Below, one piece after another: positions 54,238-64,000 of a stretch of DNA of 64,000 nucleotides (position 1 is the stretch's first letter; each line of letters opens with the position of its first letter). A program made the position numbers and the translations under genes. Source of the stretch: Favolaschia claudopus (Eukaryota > Basidiomycota > Agaricomycetes > Agaricales > Mycenaceae). The stretch covers positions 186,001 through 250,000 of the forward strand of contig JAWWNJ010000033.1 in assembly GCA_037176885.1 (NCBI GenBank). Direction: 5' to 3'. The notes under the pieces are model-generated. The model saw only the letters and a list, made by a program, of their open reading frames with translations. It was not told the DNA's origin and did no database searches.

Positions 54238-55524
54238 GAACCCCCTGACTTTCCCATAGTCGGTTCACAAGGTTTTAATGGGAAATTCACTGAGCAACTT
54301 TGTGAATTTCACTATGAAGTTGTGAATTTCACGGAGATATTTTCACTGGGTCCAACTATGTGAATGGGACATTCCATGGTGTTAATTCACATGGTTTTAG
54401 AATGATATCCACCACATATTCCAATGAAAACTTTTTTCACTGTGTTGGATTCCCTTCCAATGCTCCGGGAATTCACTTGAAAAGTATGTGAAAACACAAT
54501 GGAAACTGCATGAAAAATCTAATATGGTAGCGGACCGAACTTCGTGACAAGTCAGATACATAATTTGGAAATCGTTACTGTGCACTCACTTTTTACCCAG
54601 TGGCATTGAAACTGTGCAGAAATCACCATAGGAAGGAAGACTAGAGATCCCCCGGGTCAAAAATCTGAAAATCCACAAAATCTTTTTTCCTTCCACGGAT
54701 TTCGCGCTTTCGGTCCGGGCCGAGCCATAGCCGGTGGCTGTACGATCCCATCAACGCATCAAATGTCCAAATCTCAGCCAAAACCAGGAGATCTCTGCTA
54801 CAGGTGTTTGCTAGGGTCTGAAGTGAGCTACTGACCAACTTCAGGCTATAATCCGATGGCCCTTTTTCGGAAACCTGAAGTTAGGTACACACACTTTTAA
54901 AAATTTGCGCAAGAATTTCGCGCTTTTCTAACCCTAGACTAGGGTTACTCCGTTTTCTCTGAAATAAAATTTTTGCCTATAAACCCACCCCAAGTTCCTG
55001 CTAAATCTCAAGTTTCAAAGAATTTTGTCCAAAATTCCGGCTTGATATGAAGTTCTGTCTGCTATCATACTCACTCCTCGCTTTGCCCACTATCAAACCT
55101 ACAAGTATTGGTTGCACTTCATCTGTACTGAGGTACTAATACTGCAGATTTACAAGTCTTCACTAACAACTATTAAGCTACATTGCTTAAACTATCCAAA
55201 TTGACTATGTTACTGCATTAGGAACACAACCAGTACTGGTGACCAGAACCATGTACCGTGTTCCGGGCAACTTGAACTCCATGAATTCCACGAGGTGCAT
55301 GGGTGAATTTCAAAGACTCGCCTGGAAGCCAGGAATGAATTTTTTGAGCAGTTTTCACACAACTGCATTCATTCAATTTTCAAGCGAAATTCACATAGTT
55401 CGTATTGGCCTAACATAATTATGTGAATGAGCTACGTGAAGTTACAACCCCCTGAATTTGAATTCACCAGATGTTCCCATGAATTGTGGAATTCATGGTC
55501 CGGCTATGGGAAATTCAGGGGGTT
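54238..55524. mobile_element. 1.29-kb element with GAACCCCCTGA ends
   Basis: Inverted ends GAACCCCCTGAATTTCCCAT, about 26 bases with two or three mismatches. Subterminal GTGAATTTCAC-type motifs occur many times on both sides. I cannot define a target duplication. No coding capacity seen. Confidence 0.7.
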
Positions 55525-56461
55525 CTACTTCCTCAGTGGCTCTTTCAATGATTCTGGATTTTTGACCTTGGGACTTCAGGTGAGGGTTTCCTTTCTTTCT
55601 CTTCTTCTCATTCATTCCGCTCCACATCATTTCAATTCAACTCGCACACCTTTTATGATCTATTTACACAACATTCACCGCGTACATGTTAGCTGAATTT
55701 GAAGTCGAAATTTCATTTTATTCAAATCGACTGCGTACATACATTCCCAGTAGCTGCACTCTGATCCTAAGTGTTTGCTTAGCCTCGAGCTCGGAGTTCA
55801 CAATGGGCTGCACTGCCCCCACCCTTGCTGTTCCATCTGCCTCCTGCCACAAACACACGTCAATCTCACCCCTCCTCTCGCGGTGTTCCCGCGTTCCCAA
55901 ATTCCTTGGCAACCTGGAATCAACACAAATCAGTGGCGCAGTGGTAGGCCGAGATAGTTAAGTGGTTCTGTTTTGTCGATCTACGTTAAACTTAACTTGG
56001 AAGAACTTTGGACTCTAGCACATTTTGAGTGATTTGGTGTCGACACTGACAGTGTCTACGGTGTTGAGGAGAGCAGCAGTGGCAACTACTAACTAGTGCA
56101 TGGGAGCGGGGTTGATGGTTGATTTTGTTGAAGTATGTTGGCGTCCAGCCGAGACGGTCCGTAGATCCGCGTTCAACACGCGATAGCCTCATGTAAATTA
56201 GTCACACAAATCATCGATTCTTTTGTCTTTTGCTCTCATCCCGCCACTGCGCGTCGCCGCCCCGGTGTCGATATCCAACAGATTTGGGAGTGTGTCAAGA
56301 GGGCGAAGCGGCGGGGCTGGGGGAACGAGGGTGCAGCCACGGCGGTATGTGTAAACAGAGAAAGATACAGTAGCTAGCGAAACAAAGTTTTTTCTTCTGT
56401 TTGTACCACCTCAGTCACCCTCAACCTAGACCTCATAAGGAATAATACTACCAATAAGGTA
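55525..56461. other. no gene seen
   Basis: No supported feature. Confidence 0.4.
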
Positions 56462-56600
56462 TTGTACCTTGAGAGGTGCGGATCCATGGAAGGAGTCCAT
56501 CGTGTTGGGTGCTTCCCATATTTTGGACGCATCCACGCCGCAGAGGTTGAATACATCCAAGATTTCACGTCACACAGGGCATTGGATGTGTCCATATCAG
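56462..56600 (-). pseudogene. possible HNH-nuclease-like exon fragment
   Basis: The minus strand reads ILDVFNLCGVDASKIWEAPN and TMDSFHGSAPLK up to a GT donor, a pattern reminiscent of the His-containing part of HNH-type proteins common in fungi. A stop interrupts the frame just upstream. Too short for a firm call. Confidence 0.25.
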
Positions 56601-56928
56601 ACTCGGAGAATAGGACTGATAGGGTACCTGAGCGTAGTACGTACTCATAGTAGTAGCGGCATTGAGCTGGACGAGAATCAAAGGAGAAGACTCGGAAATC
56701 CAACGCAAATCCAACGGCAATCGACAATGAGAGGGAATTCAAGTAAGCAGTCATAAAACAACTTACAAGAGCGACAGGTACGAAGATATCTTGGCGCGGT
56801 GTCTGTTGACAAGGGACTAACAATAAGTTATTTGGCCGGCGTGAATGTAGACTCCAGAGGGACATCAAAAATGCAGTGCGGGTTGACCTGAGAAGCCACC
56901 CCCTATCCAAATTGGGTAGTGTACAGTT

Positions 56929-57292
56929 GCGGCAAAATCAATTTACTTACTAAATAAGGAAATTCTCGTCAATTCGCTCCTTTTGCTCGTTTTTTTCGAG
57001 CGGTAAGTTGATAAGAATACTAAGAACTACTGGCCTGTATTCCTGATGTAGAAAAACTGGCGTCTTTGTATTGGTTTCGCCGGGATAAGCAGCAACTTTG
57101 TCTCATAAAGTGCAGCCAAAAGCAGTGAGAAACATGACGAATCCGGTTGTTTTTTGTGCGTAGACCGGCTCAGCTCCAGGAGTACAGGCCCTTTGTGCCA
57201 TTTTAGCGTTCCTGTGGTGGTTTTGCTGTGCGGTAGAGAGGTTTTGATGCAAATTTCCTTATTTGGTAAGTAAATTGATTTTGCCGCAACTG
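56929..57292. mobile_element. 364-base TA-flanked MITE, CAGTTGCGGCAAAATCAATT ends
   Basis: Inverted ends of about 50 bases, TA at 56927-56928 and 57293-57294. Same family type as 36777-37148. Confidence 0.9.
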
Positions 57293-57294
57293 TA

Positions 57295-57946
57295 TATCAA
57301 TTCGATACGAATACAGCGAGGAATCTGTGTATATTTACTCAAGGAACTTATGTTGATAGATTATACTTAACTTCTACAATAGAGACAGGTGCTTAGGCCA
57401 TTCTTTTCTTGGTCTCTTAGTAGCTCTTTGTGCCAAGTTTGTCACATCCCGCGACAATTGTGACAGAACAGGGAGGAGACGAGTTCTTTTCTTAAGTACA
57501 ATGTGTGGATAGGGTCTAACTATGGGAGGGGCTTTGGTTTAGATATAGAAATGATATTTACCTATCCATGAGTCTTAGCCACCCCACCCTCTCGACTTTT
57601 CAAGCCCATCAACATTACTCGGTCACACATGTTACACTTGAATCACCATCACCATGTTCAGTTGGTCGAATCCCGATTGAGTAGATGTTCAATTGGATAT
57701 TTCTGAGACAACCGCAGCATTTATTGAAACTGCAGAGCCTCTAAAGTAGGAACTGCAAATCCAGCCCTTTGTCCTGAAAACATGTGCATAAGACCAAAGA
57801 AACCACATCGAAGCTGCTGTCAATAGCTGCAAGGAATACTACAAAAAATGCGTGATTAACGAATTGATCGTAATTGTACAGTATGAGTTGAGGGTAGAAA
57901 ACAAATTTTCCGCTCGCATTCATAAACCAGCAAATCAGCCTTAGAA
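57295..57946. other. no gene seen
   Basis: AT-rich spacer between the MITE and the end of the gag pseudogene. Confidence 0.5.
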
Positions 57947-59949
57947 TCAGCTGTCATAAAATATTTTGAAGACAGAAGGAAAGATTGTCAATATGACTCT
58001 CTCAAACAAAAGCAACACATCCAACCTGGCTAATGTCGGGACTAGATAAAAAGAATACAAGACCAGGGTTCGAACCCAAGTGGGCATTGGAGGTAAATTC
58101 TGGCCCCACGACACGAAGGATTCGGCGGCTCGGCGACGATATGCGGTGAGTGTTTTCAAGAGTTCCCCGTAGAGATCTCTCCGCAAACGATAAACCTGCC
58201 CCCCGTTGTATCGCAGTTCCGTTACTTCAACCGAACTAAGGACCTCCTGGAGATCATCCATGACATTGCTAAACGTGTTAATGCCAAATTTCCGTGATAG
58301 TTTTAGCGGTTCATCAAGCACTCGTTTGGCAAATGCTAATGCACCAAGTTGGAGTGCCTGAGAATGTCGCGCCACTGTCTCCGTCAGTGGTGGCAAATAG
58401 AAATTGCCGTGGCTTTTTGGCCAAAATCTTGCTGTATACTTCACCGAATGATCTGAAATAAGATGTAGAGATAAATGTATAATACGTCTGTACCTCTTGG
58501 AACACTCAGCTATATATTATGCCCTGACCATGCATCCATAACAGGACAGTTTCTGATTATTGCCAAGTTCAATGTATCCTCAGCAAAAAAGTGTCATAAT
58601 AGGATGAAAGTACTTGAAAAACAGTGCTAGTTCTCACTTTGATTGACTGGAATTGACCCTCATTTCAGCTCACAACGGCCGCTCGAAGTTGGTCATTTTA
58701 GCTATTTTCCAACTATTTTCTCTGAATTTTCTGCTATTTTGCGTAGAAATAGCCAACTTTGAGCCGCTGTTGTGAGCTCATATGAGGGTCAATTCCAGTC
58801 AGCTAAAGTGAGAACTAGCACTGTTTTTCAAGTACTTTCATCCTATTATGACACCTTTTCGCTGAGGGTACATTGTGTTTTTCCGGATATGGCAAAAATC
58901 GGAAACTGTCCTGTTATTGATGCATTGTCAGGGCATAATAGAGAGTTTGCGGTGAGCCGCCAGAAGCCACCTGGCGGCTCTAATGGCATGCGGATTGGAG
59001 CGGCTATGCTGTCTGGCGGCTCGTTTGGCGGCTGGTAAGACTGGTTCAAATTTGGTTTTGCGAGTCTATTCTTAGTACTTAGTCATCTATATCTTGAGCC
59101 ATACACACACAAAGAAAATTGGACCCGAAAATCTGACGCTAACGCGCATTCGAGCCGAAGACTTCGGTTGACACCCGAAATTGCTTCAATTCAAAACAAT
59201 TATGCACGTTTGGACAACGAACTCTCATTGGCTGAAGGTATAGAAGGTACCCAACCTCGAAATTGTGCTAAGGACTGCGCGCGACGAGCCGCTGAACGAG
59301 CCGCCAGACAGCATAGCGCTCCAATCCGCATGCCGTTAGAGCCGCCAGGTGGCTTCTGGCGGCTCACCGCAAACTCTCAAATATATAGCTGAGTGTTCTA
59401 AGCGGTACAGAGGTATCATATAGTTATGTCTATATCTTATTTCAGGTCATTCGGTGAAGTATATTCACCAAAAAGCCACGGCAATTTCTATTTGCCACCA
59501 CTGTAGAATGGTAGAGAATGGAAGGAAAGTAACGAAGTCCAAGTCCGAGCTATAAATCGTCGCCTGGTCGTCGATAGAATGAATGGGATGACTGCCTGCG
59601 TAGTTCCTTAGCGCAGGAATAACGCCGTCGCCTTCGAGTCCCATGAAAGAGGCAACCGATAGAGGCGGCGAGGAAGTCTTTGAATGGACAGGATATTTCG
59701 GAGGCGACTTCGAATTCGGTGTAGGCGAGACAGGGTCAGGAATCAATTCCTGCGGGGGTGCAACAGGTGGCCCTGGGCCTTCATCCGAATGAAGGATAAT
59801 AAATGGATTGTCGAGGGGATTATCGGGAGCGACCTGCGAGTCGATTTAGATCGAAGGCGGCTCCACCGTGTTGACGGAGTTGAGGTCACTGTTGCCCATA
59901 ACTGTGGCAGATTTCTTTCCGCCCTTGTTGCCTTTCTTGTCCTTGGCCA
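57947..59949 (-). pseudogene. Gypsy-like Gag, split by a MITE
   Basis: Minus strand, ATG at 59949 (MAKDKKGNKGGKKSATVMGN), about 80 bases inside the LTR at 60031-60440. A Pro-rich region (SPTPNSKSPPKYPVHSKTSS) leads to LDFVTFLPFSTIL at 59510. The frame resumes beyond the insertion with ETVARHSQALQLGALAFAKR, FGINTFSNVMDDLQEVLSSV and RRAAESFVSWGQNLPPMPTW, ending at 57947. An in-frame stop lies near 59846. Position after an LTR and a Lys-rich start suggest the capsid precursor of an LTR retrotransposon; no zinc knuckle or pol follows. The assignment to Gypsy is inferred from context. Confidence 0.5.
58385..59503. mobile_element. 1.1-kb MITE with long ends and nested palindromes
   Basis: The ends begin CAGTGGTGGCAAATAGAAAT and the inverted repeats run for about 110 bases with small gaps. 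TA follows the right end (59504-59505); the left TA has changed. Inside are a large palindrome (arms about 58510-58690 and 58740-58940) and a second inverted pair at 58949-59035 and 59286-59376 (GTTTGCGGTGAGCCGCCAGA). The second pair looks like another MITE inserted in the right half. Confidence 0.82.
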
Positions 59950-60030
59950 TGATGAAGAATAGAGAAAGGTGAGTGTATTAATAAACTAGATGGGATAGGC
60001 GCCTAACGAATCTCCCTGTGTGTCCACCAA

Positions 60031-60440
60031 TGTTAAGGATTGGGCCAGTCCTCAAGAGTCCGTTTGAAATCCGTTGGCGGCAAATCCCGAGCCGAGGTAA
60101 GTAGCGCAAAGGTTTACTTATTCGGCGAGTACCGAAGCGATCCAGTAGCGCGAAGCTTTACTGGATGCTTGAAGAGGGAAGCAGATAGCTTAGTTTGGAG
60201 TGCGCAGCACACAAGTGGGTTGAATGTAGATGAAAGATAATATTCAAGCGCTTCGAGTAAGGCTTTTTTATACATTTTAGGTACGTGAGACGTAGCGGGA
60301 TGAAGTCGATAATGATGTCAAGTCTAGGAACAAGGAGAATGGAGAGAGAGAAAGAGAAATGGAGAGTGGAATGTAATGTACAAAGCAAGATGGAAATAGG
60401 AACAAGGTGAGACTTACGATCGTGGATTCCTCGTTTATCT
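60031..60440 (-). mobile_element. LTR of the Gypsy-like element
   Basis: On the minus strand the sequence ends ...CCTTAACA followed by TTGGTGGACACACAGGGAG, a plausible primer-binding site, and then the gag start at 59949. A TATAAAAAAG box lies at about 60275-60265. The upstream end near 60440 is approximate. Confidence 0.55.
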
Positions 60441-60448
60441 GTAATCCA

Positions 60449-61180
60449 TGACAGTATCTAAAGAAGCACCTTCTCCGTTATGATCCTGTTCGGCTCAAGC
60501 CCGAGGCTCTCGATCGTTTTGCGACCTTTCTTCACATGAAGGGCTTTCCGATGGATGTGATTGCTGCTATAATTGACGGAACATTGAAGAAGACCGCTCG
60601 TCCGGTAGTAAATCAACGGATCGTATTCAATGGCTGGAAGCGCTTTCATTGTCTCAAATACCATCTCCTTACAGTGGTGGCAAATAGAAATTGCCGTGGC
60701 TGTTTGGTGAAAATCTGGCTGTATACTTCACCGAATGACCTCAAATAAGATGTAGAGATGGGTATGTGATACTTTTGTACCTCTTAGATCAGTCAGCAAT
60801 ATATTATGCCCTGAGAATGCATCAATCATAGGATGATTTCCGATTTTTGCCATATTCGGAAAAACACAATGAACCCTCAGCGAAAAGGTGTCATAATAGG
60901 ATGATAGTACTTGAAAAACAGTGCTAGTTCTCACTTTAGCTGACTGGAATTGACCCTCATATGAGCTCACAACAGCGGCTCAAAGTTGGCTATTTCTACG
61001 CAAAATAGCAGAAAATTCAGAATCTATGTCTACGGCCCTGTTGAAGGACGTCGCCATGATATCACCGTCCTCCGACAGAGCAGGCCACTGGATATCCTTG
61101 CTGCAAATTTTTGGAATCGTGAACGAACAAAGAAATTCTTTGTCTACGGCGATGCAGGGTACACGACGGCTCTGCCCCCC
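60449..61180 (+). pseudogene. PIF/Harbinger-type DDE nuclease, central part
   Basis: Reads RYDPVRLKPEALDRFATFLH, MDVIAAIIDGTLKKTARP (first catalytic Asp in IDGT), VVNQRIVFNGWKRFHCLKYH, then after a MITE fragment IYVYGPVEGRRHDITVLRQS (second Asp in GRRHD) and FFVYGDAGYTTALP. This is the DDE_4-type core of Harbinger nucleases. Only a few codons are lost at the MITE. After TTALP the frame enters an unrelated helicase-like sequence. The N- and C-terminal parts of the nuclease are missing. Confidence 0.82.
60672..61013. mobile_element. half of a CAGTGGTGGC MITE
   Basis: After TA at 60670-60671 it matches the left half of the family at 58385-59503 and stops at the palindrome centre, directly followed by nuclease codons. 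The right half was deleted. Confidence 0.78.
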
Positions 61181-61182
61181 CG

Positions 61183-61345
61183 AGAGCTTCAAATTCGGAG
61201 TGCCATAGCCATCCGTCAGGGCAAAGATCTTGTAGTGCGCTCAGGAACCGGCAGCGGCAAAACTCTCGCCATGATTTTACCGGTCCTGATGCTTCCGAAA
61301 GCCGCCGTTGTCATTCCTGTTGCGCCTCTTAGACAGCGAAAACAG
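61183..61345 (+). pseudogene. DExH/RecQ-type helicase fragment fused in frame
   Basis: Continues the nuclease frame as PRELQIRSAIAIRQGKDLVV, RSGTGSGKTLAMILPVLML (Walker A) and AAVVIPVAPLR (motif Ia), a recognisable start of a SF2 helicase core. It ends after about 55 residues at 61345. Motifs II-VI are absent. Confidence 0.75.
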
Positions 61346-61354
61346 AACGTATAG

Positions 61355-62036
61355 ATAGCAGACATGCGAAATACATACCGATGCAACGGGCGGTATCAAG
61401 GCGAGTGGTGAACGACGTCAGGTTTTACGTTGTCGTCATGCTCGAGTTGTTGACTGTGGCGATACGTACACCGATTGGGTAGTAGAACAAATCTATTAAA
61501 GATAGTGTTACTTATCAGTAAACAACAGCGTCCAAAACGCGATTGTTTACGGTCCTGAAGAGGGTGACGGTCTCAAAAACGGTGGAACGCGATGATATGG
61601 CAGAATTGAGAGATGTTTGAGGTAGCCAACTGAGAAGCCGGTGTTAGAAGCATTTCTGGGTCGGCGAGAAAAATGAAGAGAACATGGGGCCTAATGCTGT
61701 TCATGTGTAGTGACAAAGATAAGTGGCTTGAGTACCGCGCTGGGTCTCGAAGACAGAAGTACAGCGCTGGGCGGGGCCAAAGACAGAAGTAATATGCGGC
61801 GAGGAGGCTTCCGAATTGACGAAATATGACACTGACAGAGGTAGGCGGCACTAGTGCAAACGCGGGACTTGGTGAAGACGGCTGCCAGCAAGACCGTCAC
61901 ATTTGTGACATTATGTCACAATGTGTCGTGTCACGGTGGTCAACAACTTGAAGTTGAAGCACACCATTTCTAATTGACACTGTACGCGAGGGTACGCGCC
62001 CGCATCCGCGCCCGGTCCCCGCCGCAAGGGGTTTGA
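61355..62036. other. no gene seen
   Basis: No supported gene. Open frames on the minus strand show no known motif. Confidence 0.45.
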
Positions 62037-62082
62037 TAGGAAGTTCCATATTTGGTAAGTAAATTGATTTCGCCGCAACTGT
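62037..62082 (-). repeat. single end of a CAGTTGCGGC MITE
   Basis: On the minus strand CAGTTGCGGCGAAATCAATT continues TTACTTACCAAATA as in the element at 56929-57292. The opposite end is missing, so this is a truncated copy. Confidence 0.75.
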
Positions 62083-62858
62083 CGGAAGCGCTAATGTCTT
62101 ACCTTGAAGGAATCGCAACCGCAAGGGTGCTGTGAACGTCGAGATGGACGAGATTGAAGCCGCGCGCGCAGAGCACCACGTTTGCGTGATGGGTCGCGCG
62201 ACGACCTTTTTGACGACCCTGCTGACGAGAATACTGGCCCCAGCGTCTTTCAAGTTTCCCGTGGGCCGTGAGTATGCCCCAAGTACCTTCCAGGCCCGAC
62301 GCTGTACATAACGACCTGAGGCTCGTAAAGGTGATGTGGGCCGGCCCAATCTTACAAATCCGATTTAATACTCTATCTGCGAATGGTGAACGGTAGGGTT
62401 GTCACTGAGGCCTGCGACCGCTGGCATGTTAAATTCGGCCATTACAGAAACCAATCACTTGACTCATAACTCGAGCACTTTCGACAAGACAAGAAGCTCT
62501 GGTACGAATCCATTCTAACCACGGGAATGTGTACACTGTAAAAGCATTTTTCGTTGTTTGTTTTCTGGTGCTGCTCCTTGAATCTTTGTCCATAGTTTGG
62601 GCTGTCGTGGTTTGAGGTTTCAGGTACTGATGGAGGTTGAGGTCTGAAGTCTCCGGTTAGCCGATCATCGAGTATATACTAGAAACGAAAACGAAAACGA
62701 CTATATATAGAATAGCGTATAGATGGCCGGCGGTGCCCGTCGGCAGCAGGTTCAGAAACGAAAATGAAACAGTCGGCACGGAACAAGTCAAGGTCGGCTC
62801 TATGATGTCATCACGCCAAGGGTCACGGTCACGTACATGCTTGCTCGATCGAAACGTT
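62083..62858. other. no gene supported
   Basis: An open, Arg/Ala-rich frame exists on both strands at 62100-62350, but I see no motif or consistent splicing. Confidence 0.4.
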
Positions 62859-63331
62859 GAGCACCACTCAATCAAAACCCGTATATTGTTTCCAAAACGG
62901 CTGTATGTTGGTTCCGATTCTCCGCTTTTGTACTCGCAGCTACCAAAAGTACCCGAAATTGCCGTTTTTCCCCGCAAATTGATATGCTCGTGCAACTTAG
63001 CTACTGCCGGCAGCCAACACAAATTAACCAAAATATAAAATAATAATATTTGTTTACTTTATGTAGTCCATTCTTGTTTCCTGTTTGCCTTTAGTGTTCG
63101 TCTATATCATGTTTGCCACGAATGGGTGTCGTAAAAAATTTCTATTTTATGATTCTGAAGTGCAGAGCGCACTGAGTCTTGCACTGAGTGATCTTCACTC
63201 TTAAATCAATTGATAATTTAGAGTGCTAAAGCACGCCGTGTGCGTGACCTGGTACAGCCACTCGGACACGTTCGGCAAGCACGATACAGCCGTTTTGGAA
63301 ACAATATACGGGTTTTGATTGAGTGGTGCTC
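62859..63331. mobile_element. 473-base MITE with 48-base GAGCACCACTC ends
   Basis: The ends GAGCACCACTCAATCAAAAC ... CGGCTGTAT are inverted and nearly perfect for 48 bases. GTT adjoins both ends, a possible 3-base duplication. A truncated relative lies at 7097-7144. Confidence 0.85.
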
Positions 63332-63654
63332 GTTCGTTAACGTTTGTGCTTACGTTTGTTGACCACTCTGTCATCGGCAAAGCCGGGAGCACCACTCTGT
63401 GGGGGCGTTGCCGTACCGCACCAATTGCCGTTGGTCCCTTGTTTTGGCCCTTGCTCGCAAGTCATGGCCGTGTCGAGCTCTGGGCAAGTAGCAGCCGAGT
63501 CTTGATCCTCAGTTCTGTTAACCCCCTGTTTTTTCCCGGTGTTCTCTGGGTGGCGGAAGCAAAGACTCAAATTCGGCCGAAGTGGAGCTGGTCATGGGAA
63601 GCAAGACAAAGGTAAGCACAAACGAACGAGCACCACTCAATCAAAACCCGTAAG
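63316..63654. repeat. palindromic block sharing the GAGCACC end
   Basis: TTGATTGAGTGGTGCTCGTT at 63316 and its inverse at 63625-63645 flank a second inverted pair, GTTTGTGCTTAC / GTAAGCACAAAC. It looks like a further insertion next to the MITE, between it and the LINE fragment. Confidence 0.6.
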
Positions 63655-63675
63655 CTGTTTTACGGTTTTTGTCCG

Positions 63676-64000
63676 GTTTTTTATGTATCAGCTCATTCGG
63701 CGGTTGTTCAGTTGTATGCCCGGTCCGGACAACTGCCCACTGCGGAAGCCCTGGCATCAAGAGGAAAGCTCCCATCCAGCTTGTGTAGATTGGGGTGCAA
63801 TGCTGTCGAGAGCATGCAGCACATATTTGTGGACTGCACCCATTTTTCTCAGTGGCGCATCGACACGGCTAGCGAGCTTGTCGCGCGAACCGCTGTGAGG
63901 CTGAACGAGGCTGGACTTTCCGATGAAGAACAAGGATCTGTTTTGCTCGCAGCTAAGTCCCTCTTTTCTGATAATGCTGTGACTTGGCCGCTGAGAATGT
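63676..64000 (+). pseudogene. LINE C-terminal region with zf-RVT-type cluster (runs off edge)
   Basis: Reads SAHSAVVQLYARSGQLPTAE, ALASRGKLPSSLCRLGCNAV and ESMQHIFVDCTHFSQWRIDT, then an Ala/Leu-rich stretch to the window edge, all in one frame. CRLGC ... E-x3-H-x-F-x2-C is the Cys/His cluster found after the reverse transcriptase and RNase H in many LINEs. The upstream polymerase is missing and the frame begins at repeat DNA, so it is 5'-truncated, usual for LINE copies. Confidence 0.8.

Noticed and set aside
61897..62349. 150-residue minus-strand open frame
   Set aside because: It runs through a MITE end and is Arg/Ser-rich in a GC-rich stretch. Both strands are open, so it is probably not coding.
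1..64000. CRISPR arrays, operons, ribosome-binding sites, rRNA genes
   Set aside because: None seen. Introns and element types show this is fungal nuclear DNA, where such bacterial features are not expected.

Overview
The window looks like accessory, transposon-saturated DNA of a basidiomycete fungus, most likely an Agaricomycete. Reasons: GT-AG introns of 45-70 bases throughout, a fragment related in my judgement to fungal TET/JBP-type dioxygenases, Helitron helicases of a kind common in mushrooms, and tyrosine-recombinase, Tc1, Copia, Harbinger, LINE and hAT remnants nested in one another. Only one ordinary host-like gene is visible, a protein kinase-like gene running off the left edge (765 to 1, minus). 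The family assignments come from reading motifs, not from searches. Layout: 1-765 kinase; 1.8-5.3 kb Harbinger nuclease split by a hAT MITE, Copia pol, then a Gag-like CCCH protein; 5.3-11.85 kb an interval bounded by two inverted, almost identical 756-base elements and holding a broken gene, a MITE inside a MITE, and a nearly intact spliced rve-type integrase; 12.9-14.7 kb dioxygenase pseudogene; 14.9-18.6 kb foldback and hAT MITEs; 18.6-26.2 kb four copies of a 135-base repeat and an internally deleted Helitron that carries an OB-like gene, itself split by an 886-base TA-flanked element; 26.6-27.4 kb LINE; 27.7-35.1 kb a second OB-like gene divergent from a long, almost complete Rep/PIF1 Helitron helicase that carries a tRNA-derived SINE; 36.5-42.2 kb MITEs and a gene split by a 1.5-kb foldback element with a 9-base duplication; 42.4-46.3 kb a complete 3.95-kb Tc1-type transposon with an accessory gene and two further nested MITEs; 48.1-49.5 kb a young gag-only Copia-type element with identical LTRs; 50.4-51.4 kb a MULE-like MITE containing an LTR in which an intron-bearing segment sits beside its own spliced copy; 54-61 kb MITEs, a Gypsy-like gag and LTR, and a Harbinger nuclease read in one frame with a DExH helicase fragment; 62.9-64 kb a MITE and the C-terminal part of a LINE. 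The genes do not form an operon or pathway. They are mostly parts of mobile elements, and the clearest logic is insertion order: for several insertions the target-site duplication can be read directly and the host reading frame closes exactly when the insert and one duplication copy are ignored. Two Helitron-type helicases each neighbour an accessory gene ending in an OB-like domain, and one Tc1 element carries an AT-hook gene, so accessory proteins linked to transposases are the recurring biological theme.
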